From contig LRSR01000330.1 of the NCBI GenBank assembly GCA_001579985.1, positions 1 to 20,167 on the forward strand: 20,167 nt of DNA. Direction: 5' to 3'. The translations under genes and the position numbers were made by a program. Numbering within the stretch: position 1 is the stretch's first letter; every line of letters starts with the position of its first letter. The notes below the pieces were generated by a model, which was not told the origin of the DNA, ran no database searches, and worked only from the letters and a program-made list of their open reading frames with translations. Of this stretch, positions 1 to 8,932 are shown in pieces. Origin of the DNA: Hypsibius dujardini. Taxonomy: Eukaryota; Tardigrada; Eutardigrada; Parachela; Hypsibiidae.

Positions 1-57
1 GAAGAGACTGAAAGCATATCGGCCAAAATTGAGTGAATCAAAATCCACACCGAAAAT

Positions 58-122
58 TCAAGAAAGACTGACTGGGCGGACTCGGGTAGAGCGCCAATGA
101 AGAGCCCTTACCGAGCCTATAA
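58..122 (-). CDS. Possible terminal exon of the CENP-B-like gene
   Basis: An acceptor (CCTTTCAG) at 123-130 is followed in the required phase by about 20 codons and TGA at 58-60. The encoded peptide (starting FIGSVRALHW) resembles nothing I recognise. It is offered only because the preceding exon ends in an excellent GTAAGT donor at 335 and this is the only in-phase acceptor I see before the window edge. Confidence 0.25.
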
Positions 123-178
123 CTGAAAGGCTGTCAGACAGTCAAGACATAAACAGGCAGTCAGAAAGACTGACAACA

Positions 179-330
179 GACGAAAGGAATAAGGCAAACA
201 GACAGTCACGCACACAGACAGACAGACAGACGAAAGGAATAAGGCAGACAGACAGTCACGCACACAGACAGACAGACAGGCGAAAGGAATAAGGCAGACA
301 GACAGCCACTCACACAGACAGACAGAGAAA
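179..330. repeat. 50-bp tandem repeat, three copies
   Basis: The block starting cgaaaggaataaggc recurs at 181, 231 and 281 with only a few substitutions. Each copy contains runs of CAGA. It lies downstream of the GTAAGT donor at 335, so it is intronic if the terminal exon is real. Confidence 0.9.
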
Positions 331-335
331 CTTAC

Positions 336-3300
336 AGCCTTTATCGAATCCGTATCGAAGGCGGAAGCTGTTGCGCCAAGCCAGACTGACGCTGACTCTC
401 GTGCCCAGTTGGGGTTCTATCTGTCGCTTCAGCTCTCGCGCTTTCTCCGAGAAATCCTTGTCTGTAGGTAAATGCTACAAAACAGAAAATCCAATGCTAA
501 ACATCGTTTTTAACTGTCAGTTAATTATGAATAATAGATGTCATATTACGAAGTTAAAGGAATAAAAAGTAAGAAAATAATCAACAGTGTTCTTGTAAGA
601 ATATTTTTATTATAAAAAAAATAAAGAGCATTCAAATTCAAAGAAAAAAGTTAGTGCTGAAGTCATTTTTCAAAAGCCGAAAGCACTCAAAAACATTGAA
701 AGATTCGGAACGATTATTAAATACTTTTTTGGCTAGTAAAAAAATCTCACCCCGGCTTCTATCTGACGGTTGAACCAGTCCAAGATCATCTGCTCGAACA
801 CTTCGGGCGCGACCACATCCACCGCCGATGGCAGAGCCCCTGCGGAGCTCGCCTGAGACCTTCTCGCCCGATGGGCCGTCAACGCTTTGGACTTCTTCGG
901 AGAGGGCTCGCTGTTGGCGACGGTCGATGCCACGCCCGCGGCTTCTTGAGCGACCCGTTTTAGGTTGCGACCGATCGTGGCACGATGCACTCGGACACCA
1001 TAGGTGGCGTTGAGCCAGCCGGACAGCTGATGCTGGCTGATGTTGGGATCCTCCTCACGTTTCTGTTGCAGCGCCAGGCGCATCTCCTTGCTGATGTGCT
1101 GCTGGCTGGTCCACCTGAAAGAGAGAATAATGGAACTAATCAAGACGAGCGCTTCGACACCAGAACACCTGCAGGATATGGATAGGCAGGCAAACAGACA
1201 GACAGATAGATAGACATATTGACAGACAGACAGACAAACAGACAAACAGACATACTGATTGACTGACAGAGAGACAAACAGACAAACAGATAGACCGACC
1301 GAACAAACATAACGACAGACAGACGGACAAAGAGATAGATAGATTGACAAGTACACAAACAGGCAAACAGGTACAAAAGGCAGACATGGCTGTCTATCTG
1401 TCTGACTGACTGGCAGTCGAACATAACAGAGGGTGATTTGGCAAAATTTGACGTGCAACATGTAATACCCTGCGTAATAACGACAAGAACTTTGGCGTCC
1501 ACGCAGAATAAGTACACAAACCTATGACTTTTCCCATCACTCCCGTCTCCAGAAATCTTAACCACTCCGTTGGAAAGCCTTTTCCCAGTCAAATCATCCT
1601 CTGAGGCGTCACCCTCCTCATAGTTTTCCGGTGGGAACGTCAGTAACTCGGGGTGCGGCCAGACGGTTCGCTCTTCGCTGGCACTGGGGCCACTGGCGGA
1701 GACCATGGCGTCCATATCGATCGGCTGGCCATCCTCCGACAAGGGCGTCAATTGCAGGCTGAAGCGTTTCAAGAACGCCGTCATCCATTTGTCGGTGAAC
1801 TTGGCCTTGGGTGGGACGTCATATTGTCCGGTCTGGGCCAGCTCCATAGCCTTGTCGCGGAAGTCCGAAACTCCAAAGTAAGGCTCCTGTGAGTTCTGAA
1901 ATGCCAGAATAAGCTCGTTATAGACATAGATCTATATGCCATGTTCCTCCTCTGTCTGTCTGTTTGCCTGTCTGCCTGCTTACTTATCTGTCTGTCTGTC
2001 TTTAAAGGCGTCTAAGGCGTCTAAGGCGTCTAAGGCGTCTAAGGCGTCTATGTCTGTATGTCTGTATGCCTGCTTGCCTATCTGTCTAATTGTCCTTGTA
2101 AACCTCTATGTCTGAATGCCTGTCTGTCTTCATGGCCTATCATGTTGAATGGGGAAACGGTGAAAATAGTCAGTCAAGAACCTGTTGGTCAGTCTTCTCC
2201 AAGTACCACTCGTACACCGCCTCATCCAAGTCCTTCTTCGGCTGTCGGACGATACTGACGTAGGTCGTGTTATCTTTTTTCGCGGGTCGCCGTGGCGTCG
2301 ACGCGGCCGTGCGGGTCCGCTGCAGCGTCCTACCCACCGTGGTGCGATTGACCTTGATGCCGTAGGTCTTGTCCAGCCACTCCGTCAGCTGCACCTGCAA
2401 GGCCAGAAAAATTAATTTATTCCCACAATTAAGCATCATAGCAAAACGATATCTTATTACATGTTTCAGCTTAGTAGTCCCTGCTACTAAACAAAATTAA
2501 GAGTCGAACGGGGAGCTCCGGCAACTGCTTGATTGATTGCTATCCTATCGCACGTACACACGTAGCAAAACCTTGCGCTGACCGAGTCAAGGCATTATAC
2601 TCGTTGCTTGGCTGTCGTACAAAGCCGTCGAGTTAAAGTGCTTAACTCGGTCAGCGCAAGGTTTCTGCCAGGTGTGTTTAATGAAAAACAATCTGATCAG
2701 GCAATCAATTGAACGAGCATTCACTGATTGATTATGTTGTTGAAAAATATTTAATATATTTTTACTAGTAAACGGCTCAAAAAGCGGCTTTGCATTTCCA
2801 ATAAAAGTATTATTTATTAAATTCACGAGAACAGAAATCGATATTTAAAAGGATATTTTTCTTAAAATCCCTAAAATTACTTACAACATTAGGACATTTT
2901 AACTTAAAATCTGATATTAAATGTTGAGAAATGTGAGTTCCATTTTGAATCAAATTTTCAATTTTTATTCGAATATACTTTGCCGGCGGATTTGGATTTA
3001 TTTAATATTATTTAACTTCATACACGTTCTTTATCAAGTAAGCATTACTAGAATATAAGTCCACTGGTGGGCGGCTACTCAATCAATTGATTTGTTGATT
3101 TTTTACACTGCTACTGCCCCATCACAGTGCAGCAATGACTACTTGATTGATTGCTTGACGGATCGATTGATTGATTTGATTTGATTGCGCTTTCGGGACT
3201 TTCTACCTTCCACGTTCCACACTACAAACCTGCGACATGTCGGGCTCCTCTTCGTGTTTTTGCTGAATAGCCCGACGGATTTCATCGGTCAAATGGCCAC

Positions 3301-3529
3301 CGAAGACGTTGACCGGCCGATGGACAGGCACGTCCAGTGGCGGTGGCGGACCTGCTTCCTCCCCATTCATGACTGTGCTGGTAGACAGCGCCGCGGCCGC
3401 CGCTGCGGATTCGTCTTCCGCCTCGGAAGCTTCGCTTTGGTCCTCCTCATACTCCTGCGGTTCAGGCGGAGGCGGCGGTGGCGCTGCGGGGCTCTTTCGG
3501 CCGGTGGCAGCTCGTGTGCTGCGCGCCAT
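336..3529 (-). CDS. Tandem CENP-B-type helix-turn-helix DNA-binding protein (3' end uncertain)
   Basis: This is a probable DNA-binding protein related to the CENP-B, jerky and fission yeast Abp1 domain families. Exons are 3230-3529, 2182-2394, 1522-1895, 751-1114 and 336-474, with consistent phases (0, 0, 2, 0, then 1). A proline- and alanine-rich, acidic leader (residues 1-75) is followed by unit 1: HTH (about 80-126: EIRRAIQQKHEEEPDMSQ, then QLTEWLDKTYGIKVNRTTVG) and CENPB-type HTH (about 154-225: AVYEWYLEK, KFTDKWMTAFLKRF). An acidic linker leads to unit 2: HTH (about 303-350: MRLALQQKREEDPNISQ, WLNATYGVRVHRATIG) and CENPB-type HTH (about 400-463: MILDWFNRQ, FSEKARELK, SLAWRNSFRLRYGF). The first donor (GTTTGT) is weak. 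A final exon at about 58-122 would add ~20 residues and a TGA, but has no conserved support, so the gene may continue beyond the window. No DDE transposase domain is visible; the many introns suggest a host gene. Confidence 0.8.
1185..1400. repeat. (CAGA)n-rich intronic satellite
   Basis: Degenerate CAGACAGA and GATAGATA runs fill much of the intron between exons 1522-1895 and 751-1114 of the CENP-B-like gene. On the transcribed strand this reads TCTG, which yields long but spurious CLSV-type open frames. Confidence 0.85.
1945..2125. repeat. (TCTG)n satellite, opposite polarity
   Basis: TCTGTCTG runs lie on the plus strand in the intron between exons 2182-2394 and 1522-1895. The polarity is opposite to the satellite at 1185-1400 in the next intron of the same gene. 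It encloses a 9-bp minisatellite. Confidence 0.85.
2005..2049. repeat. 9-bp minisatellite (aaggcgtct) x5
   Basis: Five perfect uninterrupted copies of aaggcgtct start at 2005, 2014, 2023, 2032 and 2041. They sit inside a TCTG-rich intron. Perfection suggests recent expansion. Confidence 0.97.
2527..2710. repeat. Foldback with perfect 19-bp core arms
   Basis: AACCTTGCGCTGACCGAGT at 2569-2587 is the exact reverse complement of 2645-2663. Similarity continues outward on both sides (CACAC near the core, then ATTGATTGC near 2531 and its complement near 2702). It lies in intron 1 of the CENP-B-like gene and could be a MITE-like insertion; I see no clean target duplication. Confidence 0.75.
2740..3010. 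repeat. Dispersed AT-rich repeat, copy 1
   Basis: It shares an ordered set of blocks with 4745-4980 and 16700-16925: a GGCTTTT/GCGGCTTT block, gaaatcgatatttaa, aaaatcactaaa-like, ttaggac/ttaggat, an aaatgctgaaaa-like stretch, then tttttattcgaat and ggattt. It is intronic here. No reading frame is evident. Confidence 0.65.
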
Positions 3530-3530
3530 A

Positions 3531-3780
3531 GTATTAAGGTAGGAGCTAGTCCCACTGCAAACAATTTACAACTTCGGATAGGTCGTAGGCACAGCGTTTA
3601 CGCTGCAGAGCGTGGTTTCTTTTGCGTCTTCAAATTGCACCACAAATGTATTAGGGTAGGAGTTGTTGACCCGATAGTAAACTCTGGACGGCTGTGGATA
3701 GATAGTGGGCGCAGCACCTACGCCGTGGAGCTTGTCGGTTAGGGCTGAGATGGTGCGTCTTTCAAATTGCACCGTCGTCG
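3531..3780. repeat. Tandem duplication (~120 bp) upstream of the CENP-B-like start codon
   Basis: The blocks GTATTAAGGTAGGAGCTAG (3531) and GTATTAGGGTAGGAGTTG (near 3649) each begin a unit. The units also share CTACG/TTACG, and both end in a TCTTCAAATTGCACC-like stretch. The right copy is slightly longer. On the minus strand both units keep similar peptide frames (see findings). Confidence 0.7.
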
Positions 3781-4744
3781 TTGTCTCCTCACGCACTCAA
3801 CAATCACTGGAAAGGGCGCGTGTGCAAATGCCCGAAAATCGGTGTCCCGGTGGCGAGATCTTCGCAATATGACGGTTGTTGTAGAAAGTGGAGATTTTTT
3901 GGAGGGGAAAATAGTGTTGGGGTGAGATGATCGGTGCAGTGATTGGGGAGGAATTTACGAGGAGAGCGAAAATGTCGCGCTTGCACTGTCGCGGTTGCGC
4001 TGTGTGTGAATAATGAGAAATGCAACGCAGAAAACGCACGCACACACACACTAGCAGAGCACACACAACGCACGCACGCACACACTAGCAGAGCACACAC
4101 TCGGTGTGCACGTGGCACAATGTGCGTCGCAGCACTGGAAGAAGAGAGTGCGTTATGCGATTAAATCCATCGGTTGTGTCCGCAATTTTCCCTCGCGCCG
4201 CCGTAGCTTTATTCGTTCCCTCCTTTTCCATTAAATTTTATTTCATATTTTACTTATTTGTAATAAAAACCCAGGCACGGGAGTTGCATTTTCCTGCTGA
4301 ACATAACATTACAAACAGTATATTACTTGTGAACGAGAAGGGGTGCATTCCGCATTTTCCCCTATTTCAGAGGCAGTCCGTTATTCACGACAGGGCGAAA
4401 AGAAGACTCAAAGGAGACTTTCCGTCTCTGAATCAGGTCTTTGTTATCCCGCGGTTTGAATACAACTCCCTGTAAACTTTAATGCAAAATTAAAAAATTA
4501 CTAGCGAATTATAAAATTCTCAATTCGTATAATTTGTTCCTCAAACACGTTTCTTATCAACGCCAGACTCGAGTCAGTCGACTCGACTCAACCTGCGAAT
4601 TGGGCGTACGCCGTACACACTAGTGCTGAGTACTACTGTACGGTACTGTAGGAGACTGCGCACCACACGGCGTGATGCGTGATCGTTCGATTGATTATTA
4701 GTTCATTAACTAGCACAACGCAGTCGGCCGAAGTTAGCTAGTGT
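3781..4744. other. Non-coding stretch 5' of the CENP-B-like gene
   Basis: This is presumed promoter and intergenic DNA. It holds a CA-rich tandem duplication (4034-4100) and a GTAC-rich palindromic patch near 4605-4645. The plus-strand open frame at 4104-4475 has no recognisable domain and is not called as a gene. Confidence 0.5.
4034..4100. repeat. CA-rich 34-bp tandem duplication
   Basis: Two nearly identical 33-base units (4034-4066 and 4068-4100) each consist of a CGCACGCACA run, then ctagcagagc and acacac. One base separates them. Confidence 0.92.
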
Positions 4745-5125
4745 TTAATATAATAAATTTAAAGATACTTTAAATGGGTCAAAAATCGGCTTTTAATTTT
4801 GAACATAACACAATGCCACAAAAAACGAAATCGATATTTAATAGCATATTGTTATTTAAAATCACTAAATTTACTTTAAATTTTAGGATATAATACTTAA
4901 ACTAAATTTTGAATGCTGAAAAAGTTGCTTTTAGTGTAAATAAATGAATTTAGTTTTTTATCGAAATGAATAGGATTCAAATTAAATTAATTTACATGTT
5001 ATGGTTATTATTATTATTATTATTATTGTTGTTATTATTAATATATTTACATGTTACATTACAGTGTTTAAAGAACGCGACAAATTGATTGATTGATGAG
5101 CCTGTCCTTCCTTTCTGATCCTCTA
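4745..5125. repeat. Dispersed AT-rich repeat, copy 2 (longest), with (ATT)n
   Basis: The 5' module matches copies at 2740-3010 and 16700-16925 (aaatcgatatttaatagcata, aaaatcactaaattt). The 3' module contains an ATT microsatellite (~5008-5040) followed by tttacatgttacattacag and gcgacaaattgattgattga. It matches 8757-8930 closely. Confidence 0.75.
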
Positions 5126-5278
5126 TTGACCGTCGCAACCCGCGCAACAGGGACGTTCAAGTCCACCAGCTTCTTAATACTGTAAGGCCCACCTGGTCAT
5201 TCTTGGAGTAGATTCGCAAGGCATCTGTGAATTCCCAATGCTCCAGCGAGCACTCCCCAACTCTCAATCGATCTATTA

Positions 5279-5444
5279 GGCGCCATGGACATATTACGTA
5301 ATCAAAAAATGGCCTTTTTCGACCACCCACCTAGCCAGATGATCAAAATTATATTGGAGGGCGGGGCCTATTTTACTGGTGAGTAATCGAGGGTCCAGAC
5401 CACCCATCTAACCTTCTTTGGTTACGTAATATGTGAATGGCGCC
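5279..5444. mobile_element. PIF/Harbinger-like MITE (166 bp)
   Basis: The terminal inverted repeats are GGCGCCATGGACATATTACG at the left and GGCGCCATTCACATATTACG read inward from the right. The element is flanked by TTA on both sides (5276-5278 and 5445-5447), a 3-bp target duplication typical of PIF/Harbinger. Internal sequence is too short for any transposase. Confidence 0.82.
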
Positions 5445-5480
5445 TTAGTGCGCGATATCGCGTCGACTCCTCCCTCCGCT

Positions 5481-5519
5481 GTCGATGGCTATTAATTGGA
5501 ACAACAAATAGCCATCGAC
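5481..5519 (-). other. Perfect 13-bp hairpin 3' of the F-box stop
   Basis: GTCGATGGCTATT (5481-5493) pairs exactly with AATAGCCATCGAC (5507-5519) across a 13-base loop. It lies about 225 bases downstream of the F-box stop codon, in the probable 3' UTR or just beyond. Its role is unknown. Confidence 0.8.
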
Positions 5520-5744
5520 CAAGTCTATGCCCCTTCACCACGCCCTCATATTCCTTGATTCCCATCAGCGGTGGGGTCCATATGGCTCGCGACCCCGAAC
5601 GGGTGGAAGCTGGTAATGGTCCCTCACAAGAATCATTAACAATCCCCCGAAACGGCAACAGGCTCGTAGGTTTCTCTCTCTCCCACAACCAATTATCGAC
5701 ATTTGCCAACAATAACGTAAAAGTGAAATAAAGCGTGTTTAAAA
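5520..5744. other. Probable 3' UTR and downstream region of the F-box gene
   Basis: No conserved gene is seen. A 108-codon minus-strand frame overlaps the F-box stop (ATGA) but lacks recognisable similarity. No canonical AATAAA was found on the minus strand in this stretch. Confidence 0.4.
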
Positions 5745-7411
5745 TCATGTAACAGTACAGGTGAAAAAGCCTCTACGCGGCACTACATCTGACTGTGTAA
5801 AATAATCCTCATCCCTTATGAAGCCCTTCGGAATGGGATGCGGGGGCGCTGGGATCACCGGTTGGTTATGGATATCTTTGTGAGATAGCAGATACCTTGC
5901 TAAACGCATCAGGTCGTCCCCCGCGGTCCAGTTATGGCAGACATGCGACGGATTAACATTCCAATCCTTGATACGGCAGACTTGATGTTCCGGGAACTTT
6001 TTCCTGAAAAAAAGAAGAAATTGAATATCAACTGAAAAGTGTAACAGAACCATCATGGCGTTCTGCTTAATTCGTCGTACTTGCACAATTCGAGGATGCA
6101 AAGGATTGTCGGGGCTTCCAATCCGTTCTCGCACCCTTTCAACGGAAGCAGGTTAGCGTGCTTCTCAAGCCAATCTGTTTGCTCTTCAGGATACGGCCAC
6201 AAAATGGGATCAGTGGCCGCACGAAGGCTGGCACGAACGGCCTTGGGTGAGCTGCAGCCTTCCAGATTGATGCTCAGCTTCGGAATATGTGTCGTCGTCC
6301 AGCTGTAATGACCTCGAGGAAGCCCAATAGTTGTCATGCCGTAGTGAAACGAGCAGTCGGTCAAAGTTAGCTCTTTCCATTGATGGAAATATTCCACGGG
6401 ATCACAGAACATACGACGCATTAGCTTTCCCACACAGGTGTCAAAATCATGGTAACCAAGATCAACAATATCGAAGTTGAAGCGCTTCAAATGGAACCCG
6501 GCCAAATTAGGCGCCCATTTGATCCACCATCGGATAATAATGCGTAGAGGTGCTCGGGAAGATCGGCTGTCGAAAATAATATGGCCCACGTGGGGGCCCA
6601 GGATGCCTCGCAGATGCGGGATATCGTCCGGTGGAGTGTAATGGTATAGACCGACTACGTCAGAGTCAGTTGTGATGATGTAATTTACATCCGGTTGAAG
6701 GAGGATGTACTTCCAATATCGACACACTCTGTAAACGGCACGTTCTAACACATGTACTGGACTCCTCTACTGTACTGGACTTCTCTACTGTACTCGGGTG
6801 CTGTAGTACAGTAGAGAGTTCTTGCAAAAGGCATATCTCACGGTATAGCGGTATAGTATGGAAAACTGAACTATAACTGAAAACTATACTGTACCGCTAT
6901 ACTGTGAGATACAGTAGAGAGTTTTCACAAACGGTATATCTCACGGTATAGCCGTAGAGTATAGAAAAATGAACTGGGGTCAGAGAAAGTTTTCTATACT
7001 GTACCGCTATACCATGAGATATACCGTTTGCAAGACTCTCCAGTACACAAATACAGTACAGGAGTTCAGTACACGAGTACAGTACAGCAGTACAGTACAT
7101 GTTTTAGAACGTGCCTAAAAAAACGGGGTCTGTGTGCGTTCGGAGTTCGGATGATTGTGTGCTGACTGACCCTTGCTAAAGGGGTAGTTCACAGTCTGCG
7201 CTTACCTTCTCAAGCGGATCCGGGTACGAATATCAAGGCAAATGAAGATTTCCATCAAGAGTTCTGGGACAAGATCTTTGATCGCATCACTGCCACGAGA
7301 GCCGGCCTTACTCCAAAGTATGACGTCCCGACTCTCCACGATGACAGCTTTAGTTTTTGTCAGAGCTCTCAGCCAGCGGAGGTAACCCGTGCCCGAGTAT
7401 GTCTTCCCCAT
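5745..7411 (-). CDS. F-box protein, 370 residues, three exons
   Basis: This is a likely substrate adaptor of an SCF ubiquitin ligase. Exons are 7206-7411, 6081-6728 and 5745-6003 (TGA at 5745-5747), 1113 bases in total, with phases 2 and 2 at the junctions. The start ATG is 7409-7411. The F-box lies at about residues 46-82 and is built across intron 1: LVPELLMEIFICLDIRTR, then IRLRR joined to VCRYWKYIL. This is the usual L-P-x-L-L-x-E-I-F core with an RxVCRxW-like end. The remaining ~290 residues show loose leucine-rich segments (WKELTLTDCSF, HIPKLSINLEG) that could be degenerate LRRs, but I recognise no second domain. Intron 1 (6729-7205) is almost filled by a foldback element, and intron 2 (6004-6080) is 77 bases. 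The F-box call is fairly sure. The substrate is unknown. Confidence 0.85.
6737..7115. mobile_element. Nested foldback element occupying F-box intron 1
   Basis: Terminal arms 6737-6759 and 7093-7115 are inverted copies with one mismatch in 23 (outer end GGCACGTTCTAA). Inside are GTACAGTA-type subrepeats and two further hairpins built from blocks such as tatctcacggtatag and its complements ctatac..gagata. It fills 379 of the intron's 477 bases, ending 8 bases from the exon 2 boundary. There is no clean target duplication; TAAA occurs near both ends, with one extra base at the left. Confidence 0.75.
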
Positions 7412-7691
7412 TTTGCAGATATTTTATCGCACAATATTATATGTCGTTTTTTAGCTACACAGCGAAAGACTTAGAATCGCTTCTCGGTTCAGTCAGCACG
7501 ACGAAGGCTGAAAGCTCTGAGAAAGAAACCGAACATATGCGTGCACTTTTTCAGCCTGAGGCAAGATAATTTTTGGTATCGGCCTATAGCCCTTTCCAAC
7601 TGATCTCTGCGTACGGGTACGTGGCCTGCGAGGCACGAAAAACTTTAATTTTGAATGTGTTTGGGTATGCAGGCACTGCGTTCCCTATACT
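7412..7691. other. Region upstream of the F-box gene
   Basis: This is presumed promoter and 5' UTR of the minus-strand F-box gene. It contains AT-rich DNA next to the start and no recognisable gene. The plus-strand frame at 7357-7569 begins inside F-box exon 1 and is treated as a shadow. Confidence 0.4.
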
Positions 7692-7699
7692 GTGGGTAC

Positions 7700-7901
7700 C
7701 AGAGGCGTGCAAATCCGAAAATGGAGTTTGGCGTTGTTCAACTCCAGCAACTCCACTCCGGAGTTTTTGGCCGGAGTTGGAGTTGCCTTTGAGAAATTGT
7801 CATAGCTCGTTTTCGGAGTTGGGATATTAGGAGTTTGGAGTTGGTCCAGCCGGAGTTAGCCCGAAGTTGGATTTGCTTTTCTCCGGAGTTGCACATCTCT
7901 G
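7700..7901. mobile_element. hAT-like MITE (202 bp) with 8-bp target duplication
   Basis: The ends are CAGAGGCGTGCAA (left) and CAGAGATGTGCAA (read inward from the right), two mismatches in 13. Flanks are a perfect 8-bp duplication, GTGGGTAC, at 7692-7699 and 7902-7909. CAGAG-type ends and 8-bp duplications are hallmarks of hAT elements. The interior is dominated by ggagttggagttg-type repeats, so it is non-autonomous. Confidence 0.92.
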
Positions 7902-7921
7902 GTGGGTACCGCGTTAGGAAA

Positions 7922-8177
7922 TACCGTATGTTCGCGATCTCAAGGGACAGCTAAGCCCCGCCTCCCTCGGTATGGTCCTGCACTCAATTGAATGTTCGAT
8001 CTGAGTCACTATTCTCTGATTGGCTCATTTCGTACAGCTTAATCGTTGTGCTCGATCGATTGATTTTCGTCCCTACAATGGTAATTTGGTGAACGGCACT
8101 GAATAGGCACGGCCCAGGTTGGTAAACATTTACGGGTAGGGCAGAAAAGTATCCCTTGAGATCGCGAGCATACGGTA
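7922..8177. mobile_element. Tc1/mariner-like MITE (256 bp)
   Basis: Inverted ends 7922-7947 and 8152-8177 differ at one position in 26 and begin TACCGTATG. The outermost bases are TA on both sides, consistent with a TA target duplication. The element starts 12 bases after the right target duplication of the hAT-like MITE. No transposase is encoded. Confidence 0.72.
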
Positions 8178-8734
8178 CTTCGGCTGTAACCTTTTCGAGG
8201 CGGTAATTCCGGATGCGTGATTCGTACATCCCTACATTCTTTTAAGTTTGATTGGCCATTCAAGCAGCTGTTCCACCAAGCTTACCAATTCTGATTTTAG
8301 TTGGTTGCACACAAAGATTATGAGCAAAAAACGATTGAGTTGTGGTTTCTTAAAATGTCCTACATACCAAATTAAAGATCCCCCCGCAATAACAGACGAA
8401 TCAAAAAATTAAAATGGAAAATAAAATGGGCGCTTTAGTTTGGTTCTCTGACAAAAATTGATGATGAGCGATTTACTATTGAGGGTGTGACGGGAGAAAA
8501 GGTAGCTGCGGTTTGCTGATTGGAAAGCACCCATAGCCCAATATTTAGGAGGTGGTCTAATGGCTCCATAGCTACTGTCTCTGCTTTTGCATTAAAACAT
8601 CAGTTTGGTTATCAAATCAAAGCCCATCTGTTCATCTTCTATTCCAAGCAATAAACATAACTCAAAAAATGCCAACGCGATTACAGATTTTTCACCCGGA
8701 GGTTAGGAGACAAAATGGTTGCTAGGAACCCGCA
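8178..8734. other. Intergenic stretch, nothing recognised
   Basis: It contains no credible reading frame, RNA gene or long repeat that I can see. It lies between the mariner-like MITE and dispersed repeat copy 3. Confidence 0.4.
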
Positions 8735-8802
8735 TTTGAATTTATTTAATAATCTATTTACATGTTATTATTATCATTGTTGTTATCATTAAATTTTTTT
8801 AC

Positions 8803-8849
<47 letters not shown>

Positions 8850-8932
8850 TTACACGTTACGCTACAGTGCTTGAACAACGCGACAAATTGATTGATTGAT
8901 GAGCCTGTCCTTCCTTTCTGATCTTTTTAGAT
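8735..8932. repeat. Dispersed AT-rich repeat, copy 3 (3' module), with (ATT)n
   Basis: It shares tttacatgttat, an expanded ATT array (~8803-8847), tttacacgttac, and an almost identical run from acaacgcgacaaattg through gattgatgagcctgtcc to ctttctgat with 4990-5125. The 5' module of the family is missing here. Confidence 0.8.

Noticed and set aside
179-330. CRISPR-like regular repeat
   Set aside because: The units are contiguous with no unique spacers and the context is a eukaryotic intron, so it is a tandem satellite.
733-1461. Long minus-strand open frames rich in CLSVCLSV (also 1136-1387, 9309-9569, 10148-10532, 10743-11077, 17521-17893)
   Set aside because: They are translations of TCTG repeats in introns, not cysteine-rich proteins. 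True exon ends with good splice sites lie inside or beside them.
3185-3742. 185-codon plus-strand frame
   Set aside because: It is antisense to the GC-rich first exon of the CENP-B-like gene and has no domain.
4104-4475. 123-codon plus-strand frame
   Set aside because: No recognisable domain, and it begins in a CA microsatellite. It could be checked with RNA-seq.
5422-5748. 108-codon minus-strand frame overlapping the F-box stop
   Set aside because: It extends through the hairpin and into the Harbinger-like MITE end and lacks similarity; it is likely 3' UTR.
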